Below are positions 35,695-46,623 of a stretch of 64,000 nt of DNA, one piece after another. The DNA is from Massospora cicadina (lineage: Eukaryota > Entomophthoromycota > Entomophthoromycetes > Entomophthorales > Entomophthoraceae). Each line of letters starts with the position of its first letter. Position 1 is the first letter of the stretch. The position numbers and the translations under genes were made by a program. Below the pieces are notes generated by a model, which had not been told where the DNA came from, searched no databases, and saw nothing but the letters and a program-made list of their open reading frames with translations. Location of the stretch: positions 154,389 through 218,388 of the forward strand of contig JAKSZP010014531.1 of the NCBI GenBank assembly GCA_022478985.1, read 5' to 3'.

Positions 35695-36970
35695 TAGAAA
35701 TAATTTATCAGGATAGTGGTATAACATGGGGTTTTACTATAAAATAAAAAAGTTTAAAGAAACCAGTGCAGAAAAGTTAAAAACAATAGTGTAAATTCAA
35801 TATCAATTTAATATTCTAATTAAAATCATAATTATATTGACCAGCTAGGATAGATAAGAACAACACCAAAACTAAGTAAATTTATTAAACATGTTAATAT
35901 CTGTGAAGCACTTAAACCTTAATAATTGTTCAAACTTATAGTTTTCTGAGGCATGATTACAAGCAGGAAATATTTACTGAACCATAACCTTGGATTTTTG
36001 ACCAGTCACATTCAATGAATTATCATCATTAGTTTATAGTCCTAGATCCTTTACCATGCCCTTTGGATCAATTGTTCAGGAGCTTATTGGTATCAAACTC
36101 ATCATGATAACAATTTTCCTTCTTATTTAGATAATGGTGAGTTGATTCAAATACTGTGTCCCTATAAGATGGGTTCCTAGCCAAAGAGTTACAACCAACA
36201 ATCCTATTTATTACATATAAAATAAATTCAAGTGGGTTTCTCACTTTCCCTAACATGATAGAATAGCACCTCAAAACATATTGTCCATTTCAATTCATTG
36301 TAAAGCATATTACTTTACATCTGGATCCATTCCCAAAACTATCAGTGTACCAAGCTATTTCTAGTGTCCCTCTTCTCCCATCACTCCTCACCTGGTCATG
36401 TTTGCTTCCAGTCCAGAAGTCGCTTCACCCTCATTTCCCCAATATGCCCTGGATGTACTTTTCATTCCTCAAGGTTGTGTTGCCATGATTCCCTGACTAT
36501 CCAGATTATCTGGGCTGGAAATCCTGATCCCTCATGGTTTATTGGCCAATGTTATCATGGGTTAGCTCACCAAACTAGCACCTTACTTTTCCAAGGCTAA
36601 GAATTGAAACCAAGAAGAAACTATAATACCACATATAGATCTAATTTGGAGAGAACTATCTAAACAACTGTGGGGAAAATAAAAAGATATTAAGTGCAAA
36701 ATAAAAAGAATCATTCCCATTAAGATATCATGGGAGTTTTTTACACAAATCAACCCCCTCAGACCAAAGATATAATTTAAAAACCAAAAACAAGATTTGA
36801 AGGGTATATAAAACTGTAAGGTAGTTCATTTTGCTAAGCCATTGATTAGCCATGACAGTTGTAGTTTGTATACATGGCTTGCAAAAACCCCTTTCCTTTC
36901 ACATCTCCATGCTTTTTTACTAACTAAAGGATAATTAAAAGACTGGTGCTTAGTTCACACACCTTTGGAA
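35695..36970. other. AT-rich intergenic sequence
   Basis: No supported gene. A short plus frame at 36364-36600 has no recognisable motif. Confidence 0.5.
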
Positions 36971-36975
36971 CAATC

Positions 36976-37425
36976 TGTAAGGGAAACTTTAGTGCAGGAG
37001 GTCACAGAAGGAAAAGTGCCAGACAAAATCTGTAACAACAAGGCAAAGTGACCCAGAAAGAGAAAGCAATGTTCCAAACAATCTCAGTTATGTTATCATA
37101 TAAATTTGGTATTTAAAATGCATACCAAACTGATGACAAACATCAAGGTCATGAGTCCCTGAGAGCTGGGGAAGGTAGCATAAGAACTACAGCAAAATGT
37201 GGCAAAATAAGATGTAACAGAGTCGGTGGAGTAGGCTTTGGTGTGGGAAGTGGGATTGCGCCCAACTTGGGAGTTAGAGCAGAGCAGAAAAGGACTCCAA
37301 CCATCATGATGGTTCCAAACAGAGGTATTCTATATGAAAATAAACAGAAAATGATGGGAAAACTTATACAAATAATCCCCAACCTTTTTTTGATTTTAAC
37401 TGTTTATCTGAAAAAGTAAAGCCTT
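36976..37425 (-). repeat. Diverged fragment of a family E LTR
   Basis: Collinear with 42398-42845 of element E's LTR: shared GGGAAACT...GCAGGAGGTC start, a GAGCTGGGGAAGGT block, and GAAAAAGTAAAGCCTTTCT at the right. The rest of the LTR is missing, replaced by the gag-like fragment that follows. Confidence 0.6.
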
Positions 37426-37431
37426 TCTGTC

Positions 37432-37740
37432 ATGGAACTGGCAGATAAATTTGTGACTGGCCTGCCAATTGGGGTGCGTGAGCATTCAGAAGACAAACTA
37501 GAATGCCAAGAGCATTGTTGTCTGAGTGACTTGATAGATATGAGGGAGGGAAGCAAACAGGGGACTATGGCTGGTGGCCGCCATAACCATCAACCTGACA
37601 AGCAACCAAATAATGGCCCCTGAGGGCCAAGAGGGTTTGGAAATGGGGGACTCATCAGGTACAATGGAAGGGCCAGTATTGCCATGGGGCCACTAGTAAT
37701 AGATCAGGTGGCGAGGTCACAAAACCTCACCCATTAGAAA
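37432..37740 (+). pseudogene. Retrotransposon gag fragment
   Basis: The frame beginning MELADKFVTGLPIGVREHSE is typical of the C-terminal half of a retrotransposon gag capsid domain (a segment ending in GLP, then acidic helices). A stop at 37621 is followed by more coding-like sequence to about 37740. Its parent element cannot be named. It abuts the F LTR at 37770. Confidence 0.4.
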
Positions 37741-38372
37741 AATAAGATCTCCATCATCAGAACATATTCTGCAAAGCGCACTAGAAAATGGGGATATCCC
37801 CAATAGGTCATTCATGTGATACCCCATTTGACAAAGGTGGGGAGCAGCACGGTGATTGCCACTAGGTCCCAATTATAACACAACCCAAGAAACATGGTTT
37901 GGGGTTGCTGAGGTGGCAACTTCTGGAAAAAATTATTAAAAGTAAATTTTTGTTGGGAAAGAGTAGTTTATTGGAAAACTAAAGGTAAAGAATTGACTGA
38001 CAATTGTACCAGTGAGGGATGGCTGCCTTAAGGCCTAGGGTTTGAATAGGTAAAAATGCATAAATGAAGCAGTTACAAACCCAAATGCTTTTGTAAAACA
38101 AATATCACAACTAACTTGACGTCAAATTGGCCTTCCACTGGCCATCTGAATCCTGCTCAAGTTTAGCCGCTAAACTGTTCCTCTAACCGCAATTCCACTT
38201 GGCTTGACATCACTTTGTTTGGTGGGCAACTGGAAGTGCACATGGCCAGGGCACAGGGCCCTATCCCACTTAGTATTGAATGGATTTTCCACATTTAATT
38301 TCACTGGATTCAATCTCCCCAATTTATTCAAATTTTTCACCTTTGCAGGAAATATGATTTTATGTTACTTGC

Positions 38373-39157
38373 TGTTGCGTTTTTCACCAGAATTATCACA
38401 ATAATTTGCAGGAGAAATAAAATTCTCAACTTCAGGAAAAATTATCACTAGGGGGCTATTAAACCACTTAGACTTAAAACATAAAAAATTTATCAACACT
38501 TGAAAGACCGGATTTTATACAATTTTTTTATTATGTTAATATTGGATATTGAAGAGTGAACCCTCTCATTATCTCGATGCTTAGTATTTAATTGTGTTGA
38601 GGCTCAAAGTTCAAATTAGGCTAGTAATGTCTGATTAGAGAATATTGGGATTTGACCTATCAGAGCTTGGGAGACTCGCCTCACTAATGGAATGGCTTAT
38701 GGAGGGCAATGGCAGGTAGGATAAATCTGTGAGGTAAGGATTTAATATATTTGACCTAATCATTGAGTGGGAAAACATTTTCACCTTGCAGGACCCCTCC
38801 AGCCCTATCAAAGGGGCTGGTCTCTGCAGTGTATTTTAAACGAAATTAGCTGTAGGACGCAGAGGGACCTCTAAATGGCTCCCCTGATTTTACTGACGAT
38901 TTGGTGTAACCCTGCTATTAACTGTAGGACTATTTGGCTGAGGAGTTGGGGAAATTGTATTGCCCTGATTTGAGGGGTTCCACCAAAAATCAGCCAGGGT
39001 CTTTTGGCCGATATTATTGCTTATTTCATCTGAAACACTCTTTTCACAATATTGGACTTGTAATTGTCTGACAGCCTTATCAGTGCAACCTGAAATTATT
39101 GTTGGAGTTGAACCACTCTATTGATTAGTATTCTTCACCCCTTGGCAGACCCCAACA
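38373..39157 (-). mobile_element. A-type solo LTR inside the F LTR
   Basis: About 785 bp with the A-family marker GGCCRATA...GCCAAAAGACCCTGGCTGA in the sense strand, plus AAAGGGGCTGGT in the plus strand. The size matches A LTRs (748-807 bp). Boundaries TGTTGC/CCAACA are inferred and no convincing target-site duplication remains. Confidence 0.5.
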
Positions 39158-39353
39158 CTGCACTGGAACAACATGCTCACAATTACCCTTTGGCTGAAAT
39201 CCTATTCCCACTGCAATTTCAGTGCACACCTCCCTGATTAAATTAAGGAGTTTGTGATTAAATAGGGTGAGGAAGGAGGAATCCTCAAAGGGTAGGCCAT
39301 CACCCACCATTTGTCCACCACATGGGAGAGATTGCCCTGGGTGGCAAGGGGGA

Positions 39354-39821
39354 TGTCGCGATTCCAATATGACTGAATGATAAGCCCTAAGTCAATATGG
39401 CGGAATGAATGGAATCCGCTGGAATTGAACTGGTACTGGTAATCTAAGCACTTTGAAATAAGGCATTCAGTGAATTGAGGGGATTTATGCCAAGATTTGA
39501 TACAAATGAGAGTAATTCAAAAAGGGAAGCAGAATATAAGAGTACCAAGATGAGGATGCATCCAGCTGGGGGAACCAATGTATAAAGAGTCTGATGGAAG
39601 ATAAAAAGGGTTTGGAGGTTTTTACAAGAAGGAAGAGCGCAGATAAAGTCTGCAATTATATTATAATAAAGGTGGAAATAAGGGGCGATAGCTCCATAAT
39701 TATTTTATTAAGTTTATTATATAGTCAGTGATCTTCATATTGTCCAATTTGGTTGCTCAGTGGCTCATACCCTGTGCAAAACCAACTCAGCGGAATCAAG
39801 ACCAAACGCCGAGAATTAACA
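39354..39821 (+). mobile_element. C-type solo LTR inside the F LTR
   Basis: 468 bp starting TGTCGCGATTCC and ending AATTAACA, flanked by perfect 5-bp duplications GGGGA (39349-39353, 39822-39826). Collinear with the 496-bp LTRs of element C, in the opposite orientation. Confidence 0.85.
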
Positions 39822-39893
39822 GGGGACAGCCACCTTTTTCAGGCACTACTTTATGCAAAAAGGGAATATCTCCTAGTTAAGGTGCAGGGGACA

Positions 39894-42397
39894 CTCTCCC
39901 AGACTTTTATTATCCTTTACTCTTTGAAGAGGAGGAGCACCACCACTGGGGAGATGAGCCAGGGTGACGTTTTTGTGGTCTTTCAGGAGCTTGATTACCA
40001 TCAGTGTGGCGATCTTATGGGGGGCAGGGAGCGTCAGGGTGAGAGCGTGAAAAGCTTTAATCAGCTTGGAACAATCGGTGAAGTCCCAGGCACTGACCCA
40101 ACAGTTTTTTTAGGCCGTGAAGCATTTCCAAGCCACTAGGTATTGAACTATATGGCGCGACCGCTGGGAAGCCAAGATTGCATTAACCTCAGCCTCCTCT
40201 GACCCTTTGATCACATCAGCTCAGGTCCCAACAGAATTGCCCCCTTAAATGTGGACAACTGCAATACATGAAACATGGGGTGTTGCTTTAAATGGGCTGA
40301 AAGCTTCAGGTTAAACGTCCCATTGCCCAGGTCTGCCTCAACAGATGGGGCCCATATCATTTTCTTGTGAATTTGTGGGAAGGCACCTGTATATGCAAGT
40401 GATGCATATCCAACATAATGTGCAAGCCCACCATAATATTGTGCATCAGGAGACGTTTCCAGTACACAAAATTCTTATAGTTGCTGATAGCATTGGTTAG
40501 GTGTTCCCAAACCAGAAATTGGGTGCTGCAAATATGTTGAGCTTGGTCAGCTGTGGCTGGTACTTCAGGATGAATACACTGCCTTACTGATAATAAAGGG
40601 TTGTACCCCAGTGTTGCATCATAGGAGTGAGAACCCTGTTGACGCATGCATTCCATTATTATAAGAAACTAAGCAAGTAGAAGATTGTCTGCCCAGGTGT
40701 CTGAGCAGCCATGGCATAACACTGAAGGTGCTTTTCAAGAATTTGATTTACGCGCTCCATTTGACCATCTGACTGAGGATGGTATGCTGTTGATTGACAC
40801 GGCATATTTTCAATAGCTTGAAGAGTTTTGTTCCAAAATTGCACCATAAACTGGAACTTGCAGTCACTTATGATCTCTTGTAGCAATCCAAAAATTGAGA
40901 ATACATGGTGCAAAGAGCTTGTCCATCTCCTCAGAGGTAATGGTAGAAGAGTAGCGAATAAAATGGGAGAATTTAGAGAAAGGATCCACTATCACCATAA
41001 CAATGTTAAACCCATTGGTGCTGGGAAGCTTAACAATGAAGTCAATGGACATCAAAGTCCACAGACCCTCCGCCTGCTGCAGGGGGTCAATGAGTCCATT
41101 TTCCCTGACCAGTATTACTTGGCCCACATGCAAGTCACGCAATTTGCAATCCATCCTGGGATATCCTTAAAAAGGCCTGGCCAGTTGCAAGCTCACTTAA
41201 CTATATCGCTGCATTTTTTGTTGCCAGGGTGCCCTACTGCAGGGGGGTCATGGTGCAACTGGATAACTTTGTCACGGATGAAGGCAGCAACCACAGGCCA
41301 ACCTAAATTAATGTGGCCCTCCACCAGGGAATAAATGGACCGTTTGTGCGTCAAGAGTACCAACTGATCTAATAAGTCCAAACCCTCTGCACAAGCTGAC
41401 TGGGCCACTAAGACCCTCAAAACCAAGAGCGCATTTAGACCCAAATCTGCCACCAAAATTGTGGGAGGAGCAATAGCTAAAATTTGGGACAGCGGGATAA
41501 CTGTGATTAGTTCTTGCTCATCTGCCTCAACTGGACACAGCGCAGGATTGCAACTCAGAAAGTTGGGGAGCACATTTAATGCTTCCTTTATGAATCCATA
41601 CTTAAAATTGAAGATAAATGGTTGTGATACATCCACATCTGATGGTGCACCAACTTCTGCAGCTTACAAAAGTACAAGAGGACTTGTTGATCCATCTTCA
41701 CAGTTACATCATGCTGAGCGCCTTGCAGAAGATAACGCCAGTGGGTCAGAGCCCATGCTACAGTGGTCAAATCCTTATCATAGATGGTCCAGATTTGTTT
41801 GGAAGAGGCAAACTTGTGGAAAAATAAGCCACCAGATGTTCCAGCTCATCATGCTCCTGCAACAGAACCGCCCCTACTGCATCAGATGAGGCGTCACATG
41901 CTATGATAAATGGCTTTATGGGGTCAGCATGCTTAAGAACTGGGGGAGACAAAAACTCCTGCTTGAAGTCCTCAAACGCCTGCTGGAACTCCTCCATCCA
42001 GCAGAATGTCACATCTTTTCCCTGTCAGGAGATGCAGCAGTGAGGCCAACTGCAAAATGGCAGGGGAACATTATTTCAAGAAGATGATGGTGCCCAAGGA
42101 GCTCCACATTTGTTTCTGGGTTGTGGGGTAGGCTATTTGAGGATGTCCTTGAGCTTGCTAGGGGTATGGCGTAACCATCTTTCAATTAGATTACCCAGGA
42201 AGGTAACCTCTTAATGAAAGAACTTGAACTTTAACAGCTTGAAACAGAGTACAGCCTTGTGCAGAGTGGCCGGCACCACTTCCAGGTCTTTCTCATGCTG
42301 ATTGGGCGTGGGGGAATGGACAAGGATATCATTGATATATGCCACCACGCAGGTGAACCTAAGGTCCCCAGCACATTATTGATCATACAATGGAATG
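39894..42397 (-). pseudogene. Decayed element F pol
   Basis: The sense order is RT palm (catalytic motif reads YIND, so one of the two aspartates is lost, near 42325-42340), RNase H (IACDASSDAVGAV, frame 42012-41767), integrase zinc-binding region (frame 41636-41193), then the core with its first aspartate in SIDFIVKLP (frame 41154-40864) and the rest in EIISD and PQSDGQMERVNQ (frame 40913-40659). A degenerate chromodomain (QYLVAWKCF) is near 40130-40170. It has multiple stops and frameshifts and is inactive. Confidence 0.8.
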
Positions 42398-43207
42398 TGT
42401 CAGGGAAACTGGAGCGCAGGAGGTCGCTGAGGGGAAAGACCTAGGCCAAAGGTGGGACAACAAGTCCAAATGACCCAACAAAATGAAGAAATGTCCTACA
42501 CGGTATGTATTATGTTTCCATATAAATCTTTGGAACAAAACGCACACTAAACTGGTCATAAACATCAGGGGACAAGAGGCACTGGGAGCTGGGAAAGGTG
42601 GCGTAAATCTAGGATGAAGGGCGGCGAAATAGGAAGTGGCGGAGCCAACAGAATAGGCCATGGGTTGGGCGGAGAGCTTGCATACATCTGTAGAGGAAAA
42701 CTAGAGCAGAAAACAGACTCCGGTCATCATGGAACTTATGAGAGGCGTATTTTTGTTATAATAACCAAAAAGAATTTTAGAAAAATTGCCCAAAGATTCC
42801 TAAACGTTATTATGTTGATCAGAGTATCTGAGAAAAAAGCCTTTCTCAGTTTGGGACTTAATTTAGAGGAGAATAATTCACAAAGGTTCCAAATGGTTAT
42901 CTAAATCCAATTTGAGCTGCAAATTCCTCGTTCTTCAACTAAAATTGAAATTTAATGAATTTGGACAACTTCCATAACCTCCTAAAATGTGATATTAACA
43001 TTTTAGGTTTCTTTCCCTCAAGGTTTTTCTCCTCAGATGGGCCATTTTTTCTCAGCCCTTGCTGGCAAAGCCAAAACTCATTTTCTATCAATGACCTTAG
43101 AGAGGTTATCGGTGACCCTTAGAGGTTCTGGTCTTTGCTCCAAGGGCTTTCTGGACTTGGCTTTGGAGGGGCAGTTAATTCCAGGAAATATGTCGCTAGC
43201 TGTGACA
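42398..43207 (-). repeat. 3' LTR of element E (810 bp)
   Basis: TGTCACAGCTAGCG...TTTCCCTGACA in the sense strand, matching the solo LTR at 29042-29842. The left flank is GAATG (42393-42397). Confidence 0.88.
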
Positions 43208-46131
43208 TCACCCTCCACTCTTGAACGGGGTTCTACACCACCTGAGGGAACATTGGCCAAGGCAAAGTTCTTGTGGTTAGTAGGTATTCTCATGGCAGCT
43301 AAGGAGGCTTGGGTGGCAGGACCTGCGGCATCTGGGAATCTAGAGTGAAAGTCACAAATTAGGTCCTGAGTATTGGTCATGTCCCAATAGGATACCAAGC
43401 TGTTCTCCATCTCATTATATCCTTTCCAGGACATCAAGTATTGCAGGCGGTGCCAGAATAGACAAGAGGCAAGAATGGCATTGATCTCATACTGGGGTTC
43501 ACCATTCACTATGACGTGATATGGGAGAGGTGGCGTGGGACCATCAAAGGGGGTCAGGAGGCACTCATGTAAGGTGATGAACACTTTTATTAAAGGGGTT
43601 AAGTCATTCTAGTAAGCTGATGGGCCCCTTTCTTGAGGATCTTGAAGGGTCCAACACGCCTGGGACCCAACTTGCGGCAGGGTTGCTTCAAGTAAAGGTT
43701 CTTGGCATTGACTATGTGAAAGTCAACAGGCTTATACTCAGGTTCTTCATGGCGCTTTTAATCAGCATATGCTTTGTAGATCCTCACAGCATCGATGAGA
43801 TGGTCCTTCACTGCCTGATGTATGTCCCTGAGATCTTTAGCGCGCTCATTGGCAGCAATGACGGTGGACTAAATCCGCAGACTTAGGTTGATACTGGGGT
43901 TGTAACCATAGTTTATGAAAAAGGGGGAAGTGCTTGTAGAGGTATGGGTAAGGTTATTATAGGCGAATTGCACCAGTGGGAGGTGAGAGGACCAATTGTT
44001 CTGTTCATAATTGGAATAAGTACGCAAGAATTGCTCCAAACCTTGGTTCACCCTCTCCGTCTGTCCATCTGACTGGGGGTGGAAGGCTGTGGAGCGGCAG
44101 GGGCAGATGTCGAGGATGGAAAGAAGGGCTTCCCAGAACTAAGTGGTGAATTGTGGGCCCCAATCACTAATAATCTCTTTGGGGAGACCATTTAAGCAAA
44201 AGATGTTGTCTACAAAGAGGCGGGATGTCTCAACTGAAGTAATGATGGTGTTGCAGGGGATGAAGTGGGCCATCTTTGTGAAACAGTCCATATGAGAATT
44301 TTATTTGACCACATTATCCAGCTTGGGATTAATTAAGCCTCAATTTATATAAATTATTGGTTCACATATTTTAATTTATCTTAAAAATTAAGCTTTAAAT
44401 GACAATTTACTTATTTTTTTATTTGGCAATAATAACCATCCAAATTATAAATTGTAGTTCTCAGAGGATCATGATAAATAATAATTATGGTTAAAATTTT
44501 GTTGGGGATTGTTGCCAACAACGTGGATATGAATAAGTCAGCCAGAAATGGGCAATTAATCATGGGAAATTGTCAGATTTGGTAGCTGACATGTGGGCTG
44601 ATATGAATGGCAAATAAATACGCTATTTCTTGTGAACATTAGCCGTATTCTTTCCCAAAATTAAACCAATATCTCTTTTTCATCAGCTAGGCATGCTGAG
44701 ACCATCATGGTTACCACAATTTACCTCTAACACATGTCCACCCATACTTTCGCCTATAAATAGTCCCTAATTTTAATAATAAAAACACCTTAGACCTATA
44801 TCTTATATTTAATATATTTTGTAGTTTATCTGCTTCTTGTGAAGGAAGACCTTGTCTAAGTGTCAACGCCAGAGTGAGGCTTAAGTCATTTGAATTATTA
44901 TATATTGCCAGAGTGAGGCCAAAGTCACTTATAATATTATCTGCAAGGAGTAGGGCCAAATCTACCCATTTATCCAAACTCAACTAAGCTAATTGTCTTT
45001 ATACAATTAGCAAGTTCATATTTATTCCCAGAGTCAGTAGTTAAGAGAACTTGTGCACTAATGAAAACCCCATGGTTTCTACAATTCACCACAACCATTA
45101 ATGCATCATAGCCTTTAGACAAGGGGAGTTCCACGATAAAATTGACAGACACTTATGTCTAAGAGCCCACAGCAAATTGGAGGGGAACAAGCAACCCAGC
45201 ACTCTTCAGGAGGATCAGCTTTAACCAGTTACACCTCAAGCAGGACTTTGTGAATTTTGCCACATCTGTGGCAATACCCTTCCAACTGTAGGAATGGTGG
45301 ACCAGCTCAAGCGTCTTGTCCTTTCCAGGGCGGCCAGCAGTTGGAAGGTCATGAGCTTCACGGATCACTTCCTCATGCAGGAGTCCAGGCGGTACCTACC
45401 ACTTGCCTTAATGGAGGATGATCTCATCCAGCAACTGGTAGCCTTTGTCCAGGAGTTCACCATTTCTATGGCAGACCTTCTTAATCTTATTGTAGTCAGT
45501 TGACAGAGGTTGGGGCAACCTAACATGGGCAGGGGTGTCATCATCCCCTTACAAAGGTTCCATCATAAGCAGAGTGGGGGGGTTTGGACATTGAGCTCTC
45601 CTTCACCTTCTCCAGCTTAATCAGCACTTGGGTATTGTGGTCGTCAACTAATCCTGGGTAAGAGGCTAGGGCAGGGTCTGGGATAGAGCATCAGGTAACA
45701 TGTTTTGGGTGCCCTTAATGAAGTTGTATTAAAGATCAAACAATGACAGGATTTCTAACCACCAAGACTGGCGAGGGGATAGCTTCTGGGGGGGCGCGGT
45801 AGTACATTAACGCCTTGTGGTTAGTAAGGACAGTAAATGGCCACTTAGACCCATGAAAATAATGGCGCCTGTGTTATACTGCCTCAACAAATTCAAGGAG
45901 TTCCTTATCATACATTTCTTAGTTGAGCTAAGCCAGGATCATTTTCTTAGAAAAGTAAGAAACAGGCCGTTCCACTCCATCCAACCATTCTTGCAGCAGA
46001 GAATCTCCCACCAAGAAGTTGGAAGCGTCAGTGGTGACAATAAAGGGTGGCTGGGGTCTGCATGTACCAACATTGGGATGGACAATAGTATGGATTTGAC
46101 GGCGTGGAACACGGCATTGCATTCATTGGTC
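43208..46131 (-). pseudogene. Decayed element E pol with chromodomain
   Basis: In sense order: RNase H with TTDASNFLVGD (frame 46122-45928), a degraded stretch, integrase zinc-binding region (frame 45368-45159), and a core with NFIVELP (frame 45152-44970, aspartate changed to asparagine). The insertion follows. The core then resumes with EIISD near 44170 and SDGQTERVNQ near 44050. The integrase C-terminus is near 43650-43700. A chromodomain occupies residues ~32-85 of frame 43584-43078, where the usual ENSWV reads ENSLV. That frame runs without a stop through the polypurine tract into the LTR as far as 43078. Confidence 0.8.
44288..45080. mobile_element. 793-bp insertion of unknown type in E integrase
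   Basis: It interrupts the integrase reading between the VVVNC and FTKMAHF peptides. It is flanked by ACAGT (44283-44287) and ACAAT (45081-45085), a one-mismatch 5-bp duplication. Inside are a TATA-like CCTATAAATAG (44753-44763), AATAAAAACA, and degenerate repeats of GCCAGAGTGAGGC near 44870-44920. It could be a solo LTR, but the ends are not TG...CA. Confidence 0.5.
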
Positions 46132-46623
46132 TGTTAACTTTTAGCTGTATTGCTTAGATCCGCTATGCTGGTTGCACAGGTAAATCACCCCTGATCAATG
46201 GATGAGCAATATGATGATCACCGATCCTCAATAGTTAATAACATAAAGTATTTTATATAAGGAGCTATTGCACCAATGATACCCTTTTACTTATTATATT
46301 AATAACAGACACTTCCATTAACCTTCCCTACTATCTTCTTACTTAAAAAACCTCCTCCATCGCATTCTCATTCTCAACTCTTAGTACTTGGTATTCCTTG
46401 GAAGTTTAACCCTTTCTGCTGAGTAATTCTATCTGCTACAAGTTTAGAGGCTTTATTATATCATTGAAACTTCGGCGGAATTCCCCCAATTCACTACCTT
46501 AGTACTTTAAATAATTTGATTTACCTCAACATAATATTGTTCAAATCTTGAGGCTCATCCTGACTAATAAATATGATCCGCTGGATAGGTGACTTATCAT
46601 CCAGTCATATCAATTCCTTGACA
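46132..46623 (-). mobile_element. C-type LTR at the junction of elements E and G
   Basis: 492 bp collinear with the LTRs of element C, including the TTGCACAGG and ATCCAGTCATATCA blocks. The flanks TGGTC and TTAGG do not match. The left neighbour is truncated E (minus) and the right neighbour truncated G (plus). Confidence 0.75.

Larger units (their letters stand above)
37770..39893 (-). repeat. 3' LTR of element F with nested insertions
   Basis: The sense strand starts TGTCCCCTGCACC at 39893. With the two inserted LTRs removed, the segments line up with the solo F-type LTR at 58227-59114: similar starts (TGTCCCCTG, GGTGGCTGT, ACCCAGGG blocks) and the CTAGAAAATGGGG-like end. The remaining length, ~860 bp, is close to 888 bp. 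Confidence 0.6.
37770..42397 (-). mobile_element. Chromovirus element F, 3' part
   Basis: Minus-strand element with RT (3' half), RNase H, integrase, chromodomain and a 3' LTR (37770-39893). The LTR contains two later insertions, an A-type LTR at 38373-39157 and a C-type LTR at 39354-39821. Element E is inserted in F's RT at 42397/42398. F's 5' part is missing: sequence beyond E belongs to other elements. Confidence 0.75.
42398..46131 (-). mobile_element. Chromovirus element E, 3' part
   Basis: Minus-strand element inserted in element F. It has a 3' LTR (42398-43207), polypurine tract (GTGGAGGGTGA in the sense strand), chromodomain, integrase and part of RNase H. It is cut at 46131 where a C-type LTR begins, so gag, protease, RT and the 5' LTR are gone. 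A 793-bp insertion splits its integrase at 44288-45080. Confidence 0.82.

Noticed and set aside
36364..36600. 78-residue plus frame, briefly considered as a dUTPase-like remnant in an alternative frame
   Set aside because: Only vague hydrophobic similarity, stops in the relevant frame and no diagnostic motif.
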